Part shown: in pieces, positions 53,616-63,004 of the stretch
Numbering within the stretch: the stretch's first letter is position 1
How the letters are laid out: each line of letters begins with the position of its first letter
Assembly (NCBI GenBank): GCA_015232355.1
Contig: JADFZW010000004.1
Coordinates: 124,001-188,000 of the forward strand
Source of the DNA: Oligoflexia bacterium
GTDB taxonomy: Bacteria; Bdellovibrionota; Bacteriovoracia; Bacteriovoracales; Bacteriovoracaceae
Reading direction: 5' to 3'
DNA: 64,000 nucleotides
Notes under the pieces: generated by a model
Seen by the model: only the letters and a program-made list of their open reading frames with translations
What the model was told of the DNA's origin: nothing
Database searches by the model: none
Translations under genes and position numbers: made by a program

Positions 53616-54380
53616 TTATTTAGTATGATCAGCATATTTTTTTGCTCTACCCAGCTCTACTAATAAAGTGTTTATTTCATTTTTTAACTTAATCATCTCT
53701 AACTCTCTTCCTACCATTATGCGATTAAACCCTTCTACTTGCAGTAACTTTTCTTGTAAATCATGCTCCTTTTGTTCCAATCGTCGATTCGCCTCTCTTA
53801 ATTCTTCCGATTTTTTCTGTTCAGTATCCGCACGTGCCTCCAACACCGCCATTTCCTTTTCCTTTTCCATTGATAATCGCAACTGTTCGCTTACTCGAGT
53901 AAGCTCTTGATTGGCCATCTTTAGTTCCGCCGCCTTCTTTTGATGATCGTAAGCAAACTTCTCTAGCTCTCCATAATACTCATCTGGCACATCACCTTTT
54001 TTTAAAAAGATAAATTGACCATCTATATCTTCAAAATTTTCAAAAATATTTTTTGAAATAGGAATTATGCTTAATACCCAACTAACATCAATGCCTTTTA
54101 ATAGAACTGGCATTTCAATTGTAACTTCCACTCTCTTCTTAAAAGAAGAGATAACCTCTTCGTAAATTTTATTGTCTGAAATAAATTTTCTGGACCACTT
54201 TAGAAAATTTAAATCAGTGATTTCTGTGATTTCTGCTAACGCCAAAAACTTCTCATTTGCTATTTTCACTACTCCATTATCTGTACAGTAAATTGCGGGA
54301 ATTGGTAATTTTTTAAGAAACCATTCAATTAATTTAACCTGATTTTGATTTTGATTTTGATATTTCGACGATGTCTGCAT
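53616..54380 (-). CDS. PAS-like protein with a long C-terminal coiled coil
   Basis: This 254-residue protein has an N-terminal PAS-like domain (about 15-130, PIPAIYCTDNGVVKIANEKFLAL) and a charged coiled coil (about 135-245). There is no kinase, DNA-binding or membrane part. It lies 39 bases upstream of the MCP gene and 25 after the STAS-like gene. It may scaffold a signalling array or sense redox or ligand. I infer only that it acts with its two neighbours. Confidence 0.72.
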   Translation of the reverse strand: MQTSSKYQNQNQNQVKLIEWFLKKLPIPAIYCTDNGVVKIANEKFLALAEITEITDLNFLKWSRKFISDNKIYEEVISSFKKRVEVTIEMPVLLKGIDVSWVLSIIPISKNIFENFEDIDGQFIFLKKGDVPDEYYGELEKFAYDHQKKAAELKMANQELTRVSEQLRLSMEKEKEMAVLEARADTEQKKSEELREANRRLEQKEHDLQEKLLQVEGFNRIMVGRELEMIKLKNEINTLLVELGRAKKYADHTK

Positions 54381-54405
54381 ATGTAAATCATTCCTTCTAT
54401 TCTTT

Positions 54406-54804
54406 CTATTCTTTTTCTAAAAATTTTTCTGCATCTTTGGATTCACTCACTAAAAAATATCTAACAATCTCATGCATCTTATTTTTTTCAAGAGCATCGT
54501 TTAGAGATAATTTAGTCACTTCATTTTCCATTAAAACAGAAACTCTCTTACAACCACCCTCCATCAATTTAGCTTGTCTTACATTTTGCGCCTCCATAAC
54601 ATCATCAGGCATCAACTTTAATTTTGATAAATCTGCAAAAATCCTAAAACCAGGTTTTGTTAATGCTTGAATACTATCCCAATCCTTGTCAAAATTCGGG
54701 GCCACCGCCATACTCTTCCAAAATCCTCTCATAGTCCAATAAACCCAATTTTTCTTTTCATCATAACTAAGTTCATAAAATTGATTGTTAGCAACCTCTT
54801 TCAT
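54406..54804 (-). CDS. STAS-like (SpoIIAA-type) small protein
   Basis: This 132-residue protein has a beta-alpha pattern, beginning YELSYDEKKNWVYWTMRG and continuing with FRIFADLSKLKLMPDDV, where the phosphorylatable Ser of anti-anti-sigma factors would sit near DLSKL. The fold assignment is by eye. A GGAG lies before the start (5' of 54804). It heads the PAS/MCP operon. A role as a partner-switch component or array protein is possible. I am not sure of either. Confidence 0.62.
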   Translation of the reverse strand: MKEVANNQFYELSYDEKKNWVYWTMRGFWKSMAVAPNFDKDWDSIQALTKPGFRIFADLSKLKLMPDDVMEAQNVRQAKLMEGGCKRVSVLMENEVTKLSLNDALEKNKMHEIVRYFLVSESKDAEKFLEKE

Positions 54805-54985
54805 TGTAATTTCTCCTTAAAATAAAAAAACACTCTCAATATTAAATTTTAATTCAAAATCGTATTTTAATACATACACATTCAAGTAAAAAAACTAGTG
54901 AAAAATATACCTATATAAAATTGCTTAGTTTTGAATATTTTGTTAATCTATATACGTATTTTATATTATTAACCCCTAATCAACT

Positions 54986-55678
54986 ATGATGGTATTCATT
55001 ATGATCAACTTAATTTGTAGGTTTTTTTTAATACTCTTCATTTGTTCATTCATCAATTTTTCCCTATATGCAAATCCTGATCAAACTAATTCAAAAATTA
55101 TTACTACCAAACCATTCTATAAAGATGAGAATTGTTCTACTCCAGCAAAGGCAGCAGATAGTGCAAAAAAATCTGCGCTCATAGCATGTCACTGGATTGA
55201 AGATATTGGATTAGGGGACAAAAATAATGCTAAATCTGCTGCTGCAATGATTGTTAATAGTCGTTTTTGTGGAGACAACTATATTTGGGTTCTAGATTAT
55301 CTTGATAATGTAACTGCTACTTCCCATTTACTTTATAAGATTACATTACTCCATCCAGTTAAACCCGCACTAGAGCAAAGCTTAAATCAAATACATAAAG
55401 ATTTTGGTGAGGGGTTCTATATTGTTGATCAGCAACTTTTTGCAAGCTCACTCTCTGATGATGGATGCTGGATTAAATATAACTGGACAAAACCAGGGAC
55501 ATTGGAAAAAAGTGAAAAAATTACATTCGTAAAAAAATGCAAAGATAAATCTACAGGTAAATTCACTATTGTCGGAGCAGGTCTGCATGCTCCTCACGAT
55601 TTATTAATAACCTTAAATCCTCCACAATGTAAAAAAGCAGAAGTTGCCAATCCATACAATGTTAAAAAGAAAAAGTAA
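54986..55678 (+). CDS. Exported protein with a cysteine-rich single-Cache-like domain
   Basis: This 230-residue protein has a signal peptide (about 8-30). The core GCWIKYNWTKPGTLEKSEKI (about 164-183) matches the WxExxWxKPG pattern of the 51470-52060 Cache protein. Cysteines at about 47, 68, 92, 165, 188 and near the end (PPQC) could form disulfides. It is probably a second free periplasmic Cache protein. The start may be the ATG at 55001 instead. The stop overlaps the next gene by 35 bases. Confidence 0.72.
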   Translation: MMVFIMINLICRFFLILFICSFINFSLYANPDQTNSKIITTKPFYKDENCSTPAKAADSAKKSALIACHWIEDIGLGDKNNAKSAAAMIVNSRFCGDNYIWVLDYLDNVTATSHLLYKITLLHPVKPALEQSLNQIHKDFGEGFYIVDQQLFASSLSDDGCWIKYNWTKPGTLEKSEKITFVKKCKDKSTGKFTIVGAGLHAPHDLLITLNPPQCKKAEVANPYNVKKKK

Positions 55679-56990
55679 CCGAGATTTTTTTATTATAGTT
55701 CCTCCCTCATTCGAGGATTTGGCAATCAAAGAACTATCTATAAAGTGGCCACTAATTATTAATTTGTTTACCTCACTCACTCTTACAAAAACATCTGATC
55801 TAACTTCTGATCTAACTTCTGATCTAAATTCTGATCTAAAAATGGATATAATAACAATACACGGTGGACTCTTGATATCTATACCTGAAGAAATGGGGTA
55901 TCTACTAAATACCATTCTTAAAATTCCCACTCGTATTTTAATGAGACTTGATAGTTTCAAGTGCAAAGACTTTCCCAAACTCTTTAATAAATTAACTAAA
56001 TTTCCATGGAATAATTATTTAAAAGGACAAATTCCCTCTATAGAAGCATCTTCGACAAAATCTCGTCTAAATCACACAGGAAGAATTATTGAAACTGCCG
56101 AAAAGGCAATTAAAAAATATTACATCGGTCAACCACCCTCGAAAAAATCACAAGAGGAAGCATCATTAATCGACATCGAAAACTTTTCAATTTATATTCG
56201 CTTTGAAGATGATCTCTGCACTATCAGCATCGACACTTCAGGAGAAGCTCTCTATAAACGCTCCTATAAAAAATTTGTAACCAGAGCTCCACTTAGAGAA
56301 AATTTGGCGGCAGGATTGCTCTTAAAATTAGAGGAGGCCATTAATTTTCCCAAGGAAGAAGCAATTCTTATTGATCCCATGACTGGCTCAGGAACTTTTT
56401 TACTGGAGGCACTTCTCTTTAACACTGCAATTTTTTCTCGTAACTACTCATTCACAACATTTCCTCTCTTTAAAAAATATTTAAAATCATATGAAAAGAT
56501 TGATAACTTCAGTAACTTCAGTAACTCAAGTAACTTCATTCTCGACAACAATCACTTTAAAAAATATTTAGGTTTTGATAATGATGAGCGAGCAATAGAT
56601 GCCGCTAAAAAAAATTGGGAACTAGCAAATTATCAACCTCCAAAAGATTTACAACTGATCAAAGCAGATCTCTTTGAAGAAGAATCTACAAATAAAAATT
56701 TATCGCCCAATTCAAAAATAGTAATAATTGTAAATCCTCCCTATGGAGTACGACTAAAACAAAAAGAAGCAAAAAATCAAGTACTATACTTTCAAAAACT
56801 TTTGACCTCTTTAATAAATAAATTCTCACCCACACTAATGGCGATAATTATTCCTCGAGACGTTGACCACAGACAAATCAAATACACACCACTCTCAATC
56901 TTTCCCTTCACTCACGGCGGAATCAAATTAAATTTTATTATCTATTCTAATCAGCACTTCTTAATCAGCACTCCTAATCACTACTCCTAA
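55644..56990 (+). CDS. THUMP-domain 23S rRNA methyltransferase (RlmL-type)
   Basis: This 448-residue protein has a THUMP region (about 15-180) and a SAM-dependent methyltransferase domain (about 190-445) with DPMTGSGTFLLEALLF (about 248-263) and the catalytic NPPYGVRL (about 373-380). RlmL makes m2G2445 in E. coli 23S rRNA. The exact target here is inferred. An alternative start is ATG 55659. The THUMP part holds an SDLTSDLTSDLNSDLK insertion encoded by a short tandem repeat. The start overlaps the preceding gene by 35 bases. Confidence 0.85.
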   Translation: MPIHTMLKRKSNRDFFIIVPPSFEDLAIKELSIKWPLIINLFTSLTLTKTSDLTSDLTSDLNSDLKMDIITIHGGLLISIPEEMGYLLNTILKIPTRILMRLDSFKCKDFPKLFNKLTKFPWNNYLKGQIPSIEASSTKSRLNHTGRIIETAEKAIKKYYIGQPPSKKSQEEASLIDIENFSIYIRFEDDLCTISIDTSGEALYKRSYKKFVTRAPLRENLAAGLLLKLEEAINFPKEEAILIDPMTGSGTFLLEALLFNTAIFSRNYSFTTFPLFKKYLKSYEKIDNFSNFSNSSNFILDNNHFKKYLGFDNDERAIDAAKKNWELANYQPPKDLQLIKADLFEEESTNKNLSPNSKIVIIVNPPYGVRLKQKEAKNQVLYFQKLLTSLINKFSPTLMAIIIPRDVDHRQIKYTPLSIFPFTHGGIKLNFIIYSNQHFLISTPNHYS

Positions 56991-57077
56991 CCAAAAATTA
57001 TTAGTAGATACTTGCAAAGTGTTTTTCTTTAAGGCAGTATAGGGAAACAATAAATAACTAATTTGGAGGTTAACTTT

Positions 57078-58394
57078 ATGAGTAGAAAACGCGTTGTTAT
57101 TATGGGCGCTGCAGGTAGAGATTTCCATGATTTTAATATGTACTTTAGAGATAATGGTGATTACGAAGTAGTGGCCTTTACCGCTACTCAAATTCCAGAT
57201 ATCGACAACAAAACCTATCCAGCTGCTTTGGCCGGCAAATTATACCCACGTGGTATTCCTATCAAATCTGAGAGTGAATTAGTTGAAATAATAAAAAAAG
57301 AAAAAGTTGATGAAGTTATATTCTCATACAGTGACGTTCCTCATGAATATGTTATGCATAAAGCATCTACAGTTCTTGCAGCAGGCGCAAGCTTTAGATT
57401 CTTAGGTCCAGATTTAACTATGTTAAAATCATCAAAACCAGTTGTCTCTGTTTGTGCAGTTCGCACCGGTTGTGGTAAATCTCAAACCAACAGAAGAATT
57501 ACAGAAATTTTAAAATCAATGGGTAAAAGAGTTGTGGCCATTCGTCACCCAATGCCATATGGCGATTTAGTTAAGCAAGCTGTTCAAAGATATTCATCAA
57601 TTGATGATCTTAAAAAACATAAGTGTACAGTTGAAGAGATGGAAGAGTATGAACCATACATAGCTCAAGGTAGCACCATCTTTGCTGGCGTTGATTACGG
57701 CGCAATTTTAAAGGAAGCAGAAAAAGAAGCGGATATTATTATTTGGGATGGCGGTAATAATGATTTTCCATTTATTCGCTCTGATTTAGAGATCGTTGTA
57801 GTAGATCCACTTCGTCCAGGTCATGAATTAAAATATCATCCAGGTGAAGTAAATTTAAGACGTGCAGATGTTGTTGTAATAAACAAGATGGAATCAGCTA
57901 ACTATCAAGATATCGTAACAGTTAGAAGTAATGTTCAAAATACAAACCCAAATGCCCTCATAGTAGAAGCAACATCTCCTCTATTCGTAAAAGATTATGA
58001 GAAGATCGCAGGCAAACGTGTTTTAGTTATTGAAGATGGTCCAACACTCACTCACGGTGAAATGAAAATTGGTGCAGGTATGGTTGCTGCTCAAAAGTAT
58101 GGTGCTAAAGAGATTATTGATCCACGTCCATACGTTAAAGGAAGAATTGCAGAGACATTTCAAAAGTATCCATACATTGGTACATTACTTCCAGCAATGG
58201 GTTATGGTGATGAGCAGATTAGAGATCTCGAAGCAACTGTAAATAGTATTGATTGTGATTTAGTTATTATTGGAACTCCAATTGATTTAAATCGTGTTAT
58301 CAATATCAAAAAACCATCTCTTAGAGTTATGTATGAATTACAAGAGTTTGGTACTCCAACACTTGAAACAATCTTAAAGAAAAAATTTGTTTAA
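57078..58394 (+). CDS. Cyclic 2,3-diphosphoglycerate synthetase-like GTPase (COG2403 type)
   Basis: The ATG at 57078 is used: GGAGG is 8 bases upstream, and an in-frame TTG at 57063 is not needed. The product of about 438 residues has an N-terminal Rossmann-like part (VVIMGAAGRDFHDFNMYFRD, about 4-23) and a P-loop-like VRTGCGKSQTNR (about 132-143). A switch-like IIWDGGNNDFP and NKMESA follow. This matches archaeal cDPG synthetases, which make the thermoprotectant and phosphate store cyclic 2,3-diphosphoglycerate. Bacterial relatives of unknown product exist, so the reaction is inferred. It is probably highly expressed, judged by the ribosome site, and stands alone between other genes. Confidence 0.82.
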   Translation: MSRKRVVIMGAAGRDFHDFNMYFRDNGDYEVVAFTATQIPDIDNKTYPAALAGKLYPRGIPIKSESELVEIIKKEKVDEVIFSYSDVPHEYVMHKASTVLAAGASFRFLGPDLTMLKSSKPVVSVCAVRTGCGKSQTNRRITEILKSMGKRVVAIRHPMPYGDLVKQAVQRYSSIDDLKKHKCTVEEMEEYEPYIAQGSTIFAGVDYGAILKEAEKEADIIIWDGGNNDFPFIRSDLEIVVVDPLRPGHELKYHPGEVNLRRADVVVINKMESANYQDIVTVRSNVQNTNPNALIVEATSPLFVKDYEKIAGKRVLVIEDGPTLTHGEMKIGAGMVAAQKYGAKEIIDPRPYVKGRIAETFQKYPYIGTLLPAMGYGDEQIRDLEATVNSIDCDLVIIGTPIDLNRVINIKKPSLRVMYELQEFGTPTLETILKKKFV

Positions 58395-58420
58395 TCCCCT
58401 ATAATTTTCCATTATTTTCA

Positions 58421-59380
58421 TTATTTCCCATTTTTCTTCATTACTAATGTGCGATCTATAAATGAAATTACTTTTATTTCTTCATTTTGTTCAATGAATT
58501 TATAAGTAACAACACCAAAATAATAATCATAGATCTCCTCACATATTCGATCACTAAGATCTCCACTCTTATCTCCACTCTTTAATGAATTTTCTGCTTT
58601 CTCATGCACAACCTTTTTAACTCCTTCGTTAAAAAATTCTTCATCTCCCATTATCACATGTGATGTTGCTTTTTGGTAAAAAGAGATAACTTTTTGTAAT
58701 TGATCAGCTGACAAACTCTTTACCCTTTTAGAGATAGTATAATAACCAGGAAATAATTTTTCATTGGCAATAAAAAATTTAACCTTGTTTAATAAATCAA
58801 GTTCTTGCATATTTTCTAATTTTTGCATTAAATTTGAAACTCCAGGAATGTTACTTGGTGTGCATGTATTAACTACAAAATATCCATCTTTACTTAATAT
58901 ACTGCTAATACATTTGGACATTTTTATTCCCAACTTAGCTTTACCTTTATCAAGATTAGCTTTAGTTTTATTCTCACTATCCTTTGGAACTTCAATGCTA
59001 TCATTAGCACAATTCAAACATCCATCAAGTGGACAACAATCCTCTAAAAAAACACAATTTATTTTTCCTATTAAATCTAATTCCAATGCAATTTCAGGAA
59101 GAAACTTAAAATCACTACAGATCTCATTTTTTTCACCCTTTATAATTGCAAAATCCAAAGTAGACCATCCATCATGTGAATGCTCACCTTTTTTATGTCG
59201 ACACCCAACCAACAATTTACCAGCGGATCTTACTCTTTGACCTAGTTCAATCTTTTCTACTTTTGAAAGTTCGAGATATTTTTTATTATCTTTTTCCTCA
59301 GAGGATAGAGCTATACTTCCTAATAATAAAAAATTGGTAAATAAAATTAGTTTAACTACTAAAAAAAATTTAAAATTCAT
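58421..59380 (-). CDS. Exported cysteine-rich protein, function unknown
   Basis: This 319-residue protein has a signal peptide (about 4-26). The first half has several cysteines (GCRHKKGEHSH at about 59-69, CVFLEDCCPLDGCLNC near 109-124) that could bind metal or form disulfides. The second half (about 165-300) is helical with a GYYTISKRVKSLSADQLQKV stretch. No family is recognised. The first part may bind a metal ion or cofactor. The gap on its 5' side, 59381-59617, holds nothing that I can name. Confidence 0.65.
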   Translation of the reverse strand: MNFKFFLVVKLILFTNFLLLGSIALSSEEKDNKKYLELSKVEKIELGQRVRSAGKLLVGCRHKKGEHSHDGWSTLDFAIIKGEKNEICSDFKFLPEIALELDLIGKINCVFLEDCCPLDGCLNCANDSIEVPKDSENKTKANLDKGKAKLGIKMSKCISSILSKDGYFVVNTCTPSNIPGVSNLMQKLENMQELDLLNKVKFFIANEKLFPGYYTISKRVKSLSADQLQKVISFYQKATSHVIMGDEEFFNEGVKKVVHEKAENSLKSGDKSGDLSDRICEEIYDYYFGVVTYKFIEQNEEIKVISFIDRTLVMKKNGK

Positions 59381-59617
59381 TATCTATTTTCTCCAATTTA
59401 TGACTTCACTTCGTTTGCTTATCTCTTTCCTCTTTCCTTTACTCCTTACTAATAAGATCTTAACAAATAAAAACTAAATTCATTTAACTATTTTTAGTAG
59501 CGACTTAAATTCAAAGAGATATCATTTGTTTCATGATTAGGAAGCAACTTGAATTGTATTATCAATGACAACTAAAGATGGCAGTACACATAAATATTTT
59601 TTCTTTACTCTAGGTTT

Positions 59618-61447
59618 TTAGTATCCATAAGTATGAAGTTTTAAACTGCCTTCTATGTTATGATAAGGAAGATAATTTATGCCGAACCAACAAATCATAA
59701 TAAAAAATAAATTTATTACTAACAAAACGTATGCCCATTTAATTTTATTTGGAAAAAATAATCGGTAATGAATAAAAAGCACATATAAAATCCAACTAAG
59801 TAACGCCCAACACTCTTTGGGATCCCAATTCCAATAGTGGCCCCAAGTAGTTTTGGCCCAAAAAACACCACATAACATTCCAATGGTTAAGAATGTAGTT
59901 CCTAAGTAAACCATTGAGGTTGTTAGCTCTACGGCCCGACCTCTGATAAAATCTCTTATCGCAAAGATAGTGGCCACCGCAAGTAAAGAATAAGAGATTA
60001 TATATAAAAGAACATGAGGTATGAACCATGGACTTTGCAATGCTGGTGCTAGATTTTGATCCAATGGTTGTGAATGAATTATATATAAAAAGAGAAAAAA
60101 AAGTGAGAGTAGAACAGTACAAATGGATATCCAATTTAACTTTAATTTTTTATCCAAAATAACTCCTATTACTGGCAAAATAAAAGCATAGATAAGTTTT
60201 GTTTCGCCAACAGTTTTAAATGGTGGACGATGCAAGTGAATCCAAAGATACAAAAGATAAATTCCTATACCACATATATATAATATCGTTAGATATTTTT
60301 TTGATACAAAGACTAATACTGATGATTTAGTATTTACAAATCCACTTACGACCGAGGTGAACTTAGCACGTTTCCTAGCAAGCAAAATAGAACCCAGAAG
60401 TAACATTCCAAATCCAATATAAACTCCTGGCAACCAAGGATCATATACTGCTTCTATTATACTATGATTTAAATTATTATTTAAATCATAACTATGTTGA
60501 TAAATATTCCATCCATCTATGTTTAGCGGATGATTTACCATTAGTTGATAATTGAAAACATTTCCCTCTTTTTTATTATAATATTTTATTTGTGAAAGAT
60601 ATTTTTTAGCTTGTGGTTTACTTAAAAACATTACCGTTGTTTGATCACTAAAAGTAAAATATTTTGCAGGAATTGCACCTACTTCTGAACCAACCGTTAG
60701 AATTTCCTCGCTGACCTTATTATTGTTATTATTATTATTGTTATTATCTTTTTGATAAACTTCCAAAACAACTGTTGGCGATGATGCAAGATGATCAATA
60801 GGATAAAATTTCCCCTCAAATTGAACAGCTTTATTCCAATAATTTTTTATTTTAAATCGATAATTAAATTTCCCATCTGACCAATCAAAATATTCTCCAG
60901 TAGCAATTGGTACTCGCTTTAACACTTGTTGCTTAGATGTCACAGATATTATAAGTTCCGGCGGATAAAAATCCACTTCAATTTTTTTCAATTGAAGAGC
61001 AAAGGGAAAGGAAACTACTCTATGATATTGATCAACTCCTTCTGCGATAAAATTATTTTGAACAAGTTTTAATTTTACTCTTAAAAAATCTCCGGCCCCA
61101 GCACACATACAGACTATAACTAAAAAAGATCCTAGGTGAAGAAGAATAAAAGTAATCGCTGATTTCAATCTACTGACTATAATAAAAAAGAGTGATTGTA
61201 GTGTAAGGAAAAAAACAATCAACCATGGAATACAAAAAATACTATCTATGTGCTCTAGTGCAAATAGCGCTTTTATTAAAAATAAAATTGCGATAGCAAC
61301 CAATAAAAAGAAAGCAAATAGTTTACTTTGCAAAAACTTTATTACTGGATGAAAAAAAGGAATAAAAAACCAACTACTCCATAAGAGCAAAAAAAGGATG
61401 ATAGTAAAAAGATTGTAAGGAAAAGAAACAACGTTACCGTTGGTCAT
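59618..61447 (-). CDS. CcsBA-type cytochrome c synthase (System II, NrfI-like)
   Basis: This 609-residue inner-membrane protein fuses a ResB/CcsB-like half (about 1-370, with a periplasmic loop around 135-340) to a CcsA half (about 375-609). The tryptophan-rich haem site WGHYWNWDPKECWALLSW lies at about 540-557, with His residues in the flanking helices. It attaches haem to CXXCH apocytochromes. It lies 6 bases after nrfA, whose first haem motif is CXXCK, the case that needs the special NrfI-type synthase in Wolinella. It may also serve the magnetochrome proteins at 39.9-44.4 kb. Confidence 0.88.
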   Translation of the reverse strand: MTNGNVVSFPYNLFTIILFLLLWSSWFFIPFFHPVIKFLQSKLFAFFLLVAIAILFLIKALFALEHIDSIFCIPWLIVFFLTLQSLFFIIVSRLKSAITFILLHLGSFLVIVCMCAGAGDFLRVKLKLVQNNFIAEGVDQYHRVVSFPFALQLKKIEVDFYPPELIISVTSKQQVLKRVPIATGEYFDWSDGKFNYRFKIKNYWNKAVQFEGKFYPIDHLASSPTVVLEVYQKDNNNNNNNNNKVSEEILTVGSEVGAIPAKYFTFSDQTTVMFLSKPQAKKYLSQIKYYNKKEGNVFNYQLMVNHPLNIDGWNIYQHSYDLNNNLNHSIIEAVYDPWLPGVYIGFGMLLLGSILLARKRAKFTSVVSGFVNTKSSVLVFVSKKYLTILYICGIGIYLLYLWIHLHRPPFKTVGETKLIYAFILPVIGVILDKKLKLNWISICTVLLSLFFLFLYIIHSQPLDQNLAPALQSPWFIPHVLLYIISYSLLAVATIFAIRDFIRGRAVELTTSMVYLGTTFLTIGMLCGVFWAKTTWGHYWNWDPKECWALLSWILYVLFIHYRLFFPNKIKWAYVLLVINLFFIMICWFGINYLPYHNIEGSLKLHTYGY

Positions 61448-61453
61448 ACTTTA

Positions 61454-63001
61454 TTATTTCTTATTTATTTCTTGAACGTACTGAAGATCCCATTTTGGTA
61501 TTATAGTTTTCAAGAATTCATCTTTGTCATTTTTTAATTTACTTACATCCAAACCAATAAACTTTTGTGCTTTCTCTTTAGTTGAGAGATCAGGAAGTAA
61601 AACCTCTGCACTCACTCCATGTTTTGCTAAAATACGTGCTAACAACACTCTCGCATTCCCACTTCTTTCTAATGATCCTGCTAAAATTCGAGCACACTCT
61701 ACTGGAGCGTGAGCAGAGTTTCCGTGACCAGCGACTGCAAAATCCCAACGCCAACTGGCCTCTCTGATTAATTTTAAAACATGTTTCATCTCATCCTCTG
61801 TTGCTCCCTTATCCCAAGCAAGTTTCGCTTCAATATGAGCGCGCACTAAATTTTCTTCTACTTTACCTCTTAATTCATATACTCGATCTTGATTAGCATA
61901 AACATTTTGCTTTAACTCTTCTTCGTTCTCGCGATGACAAACTTGACAAGATTGATTGATATTATTTAGTGGACTTTGAATGTGATGAGAAGTGGATTTG
62001 ATTCCTCCCTCTGAAATGTAGGGCATGTGGCAATCAGCACAGCTTACTCCACGTTTAGCATGAATTCCATAGGCCCACATCTCATAATCAGGATGTTGTG
62101 CTTTAAGCATTTTGGCCCGACTCAATTGATGAGTCCAATCTGAAAATTCCATCTCATCATAATATCGCTCAATATCTTCGACTGATTTTCCTTTATCCCA
62201 AGGAAAAGTTAGATAGGTTCCAGGTTTTTTTGGATCCGCTCCTTTGTTTGTTGCTTTAAAGTAATACTCTACATGGCATTGAGCACAGACCAAAGTTCTT
62301 TTTTCTTGATGTGTGGATTCATTAACATCTTTTCCCTGTCTGGCAAATGCCTCTATTAGTGCTGGTCTAGTTATTGTGAGGTTCATTGTTTTAGGATCAT
62401 GGCAATCAGCACATCCAATTGGATTATTTATATGAGGACCGTGGGCCGCCCATTTTCCAGAGTAAAAATTAGAAATTCCCATCTCTTTCATCATGCGAGG
62501 GACATCTGGACTTTTACATGTCCAACAAGTTGCTGGTTGAGGGCCCTCATTTTCATTCTTAGGAGCTCCAGTTCTTAGAGTATTTCTAATATCAGTAACT
62601 GCATAAAAGTGACCTCGTGGTTTACTATAATCTTTAGAAAAAGCATATCCCGCCCACAAAATAACCATGTAAGGATCTGCAGATAATTCATCAACTAGAT
62701 TACTGCCATTATATTTGCTTCGAAAATTTCCTTCGGCAGTCTTTAAAAATGAAGTATATTCTCGTGGATAATTTTCACCCCAAATTTTATTTCTTGATTC
62801 TAACTCATTAATCTTCACCTTAGGAGCAAAAGCAATAAGCGATTCACTTCTTCTCTCCATAATGGATGCTGCCAATAACCCAAGCAAAAAAACTGTAACC
62901 AAAGCTACTACAAAACTTACCCAAGTAATCCATGGTTTTTCAATTAGTAGTTTATTTATATTTTCAAAAGAAAATTTTTTCATCCTATTCATACTATTCA
63001 T
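61454..63001 (-). CDS. nrfA: Cytochrome c nitrite reductase, catalytic subunit
   Basis: This 515-residue periplasmic pentahaem enzyme reduces nitrite to ammonium. Haem motifs: CWTCK (the catalytic Lys-ligated haem, about 158-162), then CADCH, CAQCH followed by VEYYF (active-site Tyr), CADCH with the later His pair in TSHH, and CQVCH. A signal anchor lies at about 23-46. Length and motif order fit NrfA. It is 3 bases after nrfH, forming the membrane-bound complex that draws on quinol. Confidence 0.94.
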   Translation of the reverse strand: MNSMNRMKKFSFENINKLLIEKPWITWVSFVVALVTVFLLGLLAASIMERRSESLIAFAPKVKINELESRNKIWGENYPREYTSFLKTAEGNFRSKYNGSNLVDELSADPYMVILWAGYAFSKDYSKPRGHFYAVTDIRNTLRTGAPKNENEGPQPATCWTCKSPDVPRMMKEMGISNFYSGKWAAHGPHINNPIGCADCHDPKTMNLTITRPALIEAFARQGKDVNESTHQEKRTLVCAQCHVEYYFKATNKGADPKKPGTYLTFPWDKGKSVEDIERYYDEMEFSDWTHQLSRAKMLKAQHPDYEMWAYGIHAKRGVSCADCHMPYISEGGIKSTSHHIQSPLNNINQSCQVCHRENEEELKQNVYANQDRVYELRGKVEENLVRAHIEAKLAWDKGATEDEMKHVLKLIREASWRWDFAVAGHGNSAHAPVECARILAGSLERSGNARVLLARILAKHGVSAEVLLPDLSTKEKAQKFIGLDVSKLKNDKDEFLKTIIPKWDLQYVQEINKK

Positions 63002-63004
63002 ACT

